Shown piece after piece: positions 5,387 to 6,491 of a DNA stretch of 6,491 nt. Below the pieces are notes generated by a model. That model searched no databases, had not been told where the DNA came from, and was given only the letters and a program-made list of their open reading frames with translations. The translations under genes were made by a program, and so were the position numbers. This stretch comes from Phycisphaerales bacterium (lineage in GTDB: Bacteria > Planctomycetota > Phycisphaerae > Phycisphaerales > UBA1924). Position 1 is the stretch's first letter; every line of letters begins with the position of its first letter. The stretch spans positions 1-6,491 of the forward strand of contig JAGVLZ010000272.1 of NCBI GenBank assembly GCA_020054055.1, read 5' to 3'.

Positions 5387-6491
5387 TTGCACCGCGAATC
5401 CCCCCCGCTCACCAAGATCCTCGCAACGCTCGGCCCCGCCACCGACGACCGGCGCGTGCTGCTCAAGTTGGTCGAGCACGGGGCGGCGCTCTTGAGGCTG
5501 AACTTCTCGCACGGGACGACGGACGACCACGCCAGACGCCTCGCGCTGGTGCGCGATGTCGCGGCCGAGACAAAGCAACCCCTCGCGGTGCTGGGCGACC
5601 TTCCGGGGCCGAAGATCCGCATCGCCAAGGTGCCGCTGGCGGATGAGGGGATCGGCATCCGCCTCGAAGCGGGGCAAGACGTGCTGATCCGCGGCGACCT
5701 GGCCGAGAGCATCCCCGGCGCGATGCCCGTCCTCGCGTGCAACTACAGGCGCATCGCGGCGGAGGTGGACCCAGGCCAGCGCGTGCTGATCAACGATGGC
5801 GCGGTGCGCATGCTCGCGGTGGTGTCGGACGGCGAGCAACTCCTCTGCCGCGTCACCGCCGGGGGCATGATCGTCAGCGGGAAGGGCTTGAACCTGCCCG
5901 ACTCCGACCTTTCGATCCCCGCGACAACCGAGAAGGACCTGGCCCTCGCGGCGTGGGCGGTCGAGCAAGGGCTGGATTTCCTCGCGCTCTCCTTCGTGCG
6001 CAAGGCCGATGAGGTCCGCGCGATCAACGAGTGCCTGCACCGTGTGTGCTCGATCGATCCCCGCGCTGTCCGGGGGCGCGGCGTCTCCGACATCCCGGTG
6101 ATCGCGAAGATCGAGACGCCGCAGGCCGTGAAGAACATCGACGCGATCCTGGCGGAGGCGGACGGGATCATGGTGGCGCGGGGGGATCTCGGCGTCGAGA
6201 TGGAGATCGCGCGTGTCCCCGTGATCCAGAAACTCCTGATGAAGAAGGCCCACGAGTTCGGCAAGCCCTGCATCGTCGCGACGCAGATGTTGGAGTCGAT
6301 GATCGAGAACTCGAGCCCGACGCGTGCCGAGGTGAGCGACGTGGCCAACGCGATCTACGACGGCGCGGACGCGGTGATGCTGTCGGGCGAGACGGCGGTG
6401 GGCAAGTACCCCATCCTCGCGGTCGAGATGATGCGCCGCGTGGCGCTCGCGACGGAGGAATCGCTCCGCGAGGAGGCGCCGGAGCCCAGCC
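5387..6491 (+). CDS. pyk: Pyruvate kinase (C-terminal part beyond the right window edge)
   Basis: The enzyme transfers phosphate from phosphoenolpyruvate to ADP, the last step of glycolysis, in the cytoplasm. The window holds 368 codons: the N-terminus, the beta-barrel A domain and the inserted B domain (about 72-170). Most of the C-terminal regulatory domain is missing. Numbered from TTG 5387, TKILATLGPAT (9-19) opens the barrel and Arg37 lies in RLNFSHG. GDLPGPKIRI resembles E. coli PykA (GDLQGPKIRV). Lys241 and Glu243 (IAKIETP), Asp267 (MVARGDLGVE) and Thr299 (ATQMLESM) match known catalytic and metal-binding positions. MLSGETAVGKYP follows. All visible catalytic residues are intact. The loop before Lys241 (about 219-232) is some 11 residues longer than I recall for E. 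coli PykF. The TTG puts eight residues before TKI, close to family norm. An ATG at 5342 would add 15 residues and overlap the preceding gene by 16 bases. The solute-binding protein gene ends 29 bases upstream, so co-transcription is likely. Confidence 0.95.
   Translation, partial: MHRESPPLTKILATLGPATDDRRVLLKLVEHGAALLRLNFSHGTTDDHARRLALVRDVAAETKQPLAVLGDLPGPKIRIAKVPLADEGIGIRLEAGQDVLIRGDLAESIPGAMPVLACNYRRIAAEVDPGQRVLINDGAVRMLAVVSDGEQLLCRVTAGGMIVSGKGLNLPDSDLSIPATTEKDLALAAWAVEQGLDFLALSFVRKADEVRAINECLHRVCSIDPRAVRGRGVSDIPVIAKIETPQAVKNIDAILAEADGIMVARGDLGVEMEIARVPVIQKLLMKKAHEFGKPCIVATQMLESMIENSSPTRAEVSDVANAIYDGADAVMLSGETAVGKYPILAVEMMRRVALATEESLREEAPEPS

Noticed and set aside
5225..6348. Minus-strand frames opposite pyruvate kinase
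   Set aside because: The plus strand encodes an unmistakable pyruvate kinase across this span.
1..6491. CRISPR array, tRNA/rRNA, transposase, phage or defence genes
   Set aside because: I saw no regularly spaced direct repeats, no tRNA-like or rRNA sequence, and no protein with such motifs on either strand.

Overview
The window is GC-rich bacterial chromosomal DNA with tightly packed genes. It holds three complete genes and two genes cut by the window edges. The mixture of a secreted FG-GAP/VCBS-type protein, a secreted S9 peptidase with its own beta-propeller, and an unusually long AfuA-like solute-binding protein would fit a Planctomycetota bacterium, perhaps of the Phycisphaerae. That assignment is inference from overall style only; no rRNA or marker tree is available here. 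Two of the five genes appear to use TTG start codons, each behind a recognisable Shine-Dalgarno sequence.

Layout. The left half is read on the minus strand. From right to left it carries a short-chain dehydrogenase/reductase (SDR, 3659 to 2880), a secreted prolyl-oligopeptidase-family serine peptidase (2787 to 868), and the N-terminal 221 codons of a secreted FG-GAP repeat protein (665 to the left edge). The right half is read on the plus strand, starting from a short divergent spacer (3660-3719). It carries a 545-residue membrane-anchored or secreted ABC-type solute-binding protein (3720-5357) and, immediately after it, a pyruvate kinase (from 5387, or from 5342 overlapping the previous gene) that runs off the right edge.

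How the genes relate. They do not form an obvious single pathway. Pyruvate kinase is housekeeping glycolysis; the solute-binding protein has no permease or ATPase gene beside it in the window; the peptidase and FG-GAP protein both carry export signals; the SDR is a generic cytoplasmic NADP(H)-type oxidoreductase. I see no defence system, CRISPR array, transposase, prophage gene or RNA gene.

The most interesting structure is not a gene. A GC-rich palindromic repeat is present twice, in opposite orientations: about 808-867, directly after the peptidase stop codon, and about 4827-4883, inside the solute-binding protein gene. The copies share a 19-base core. They also keep a second hairpin whose two arms have changed together (GTCAC/GTGAC against GGCC/GGCC) around a similar 10-base loop. 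This looks like a mobile, REP-like structured repeat, and one copy has apparently entered a coding sequence in frame, adding about 20 residues of Gly/Pro-rich peptide.
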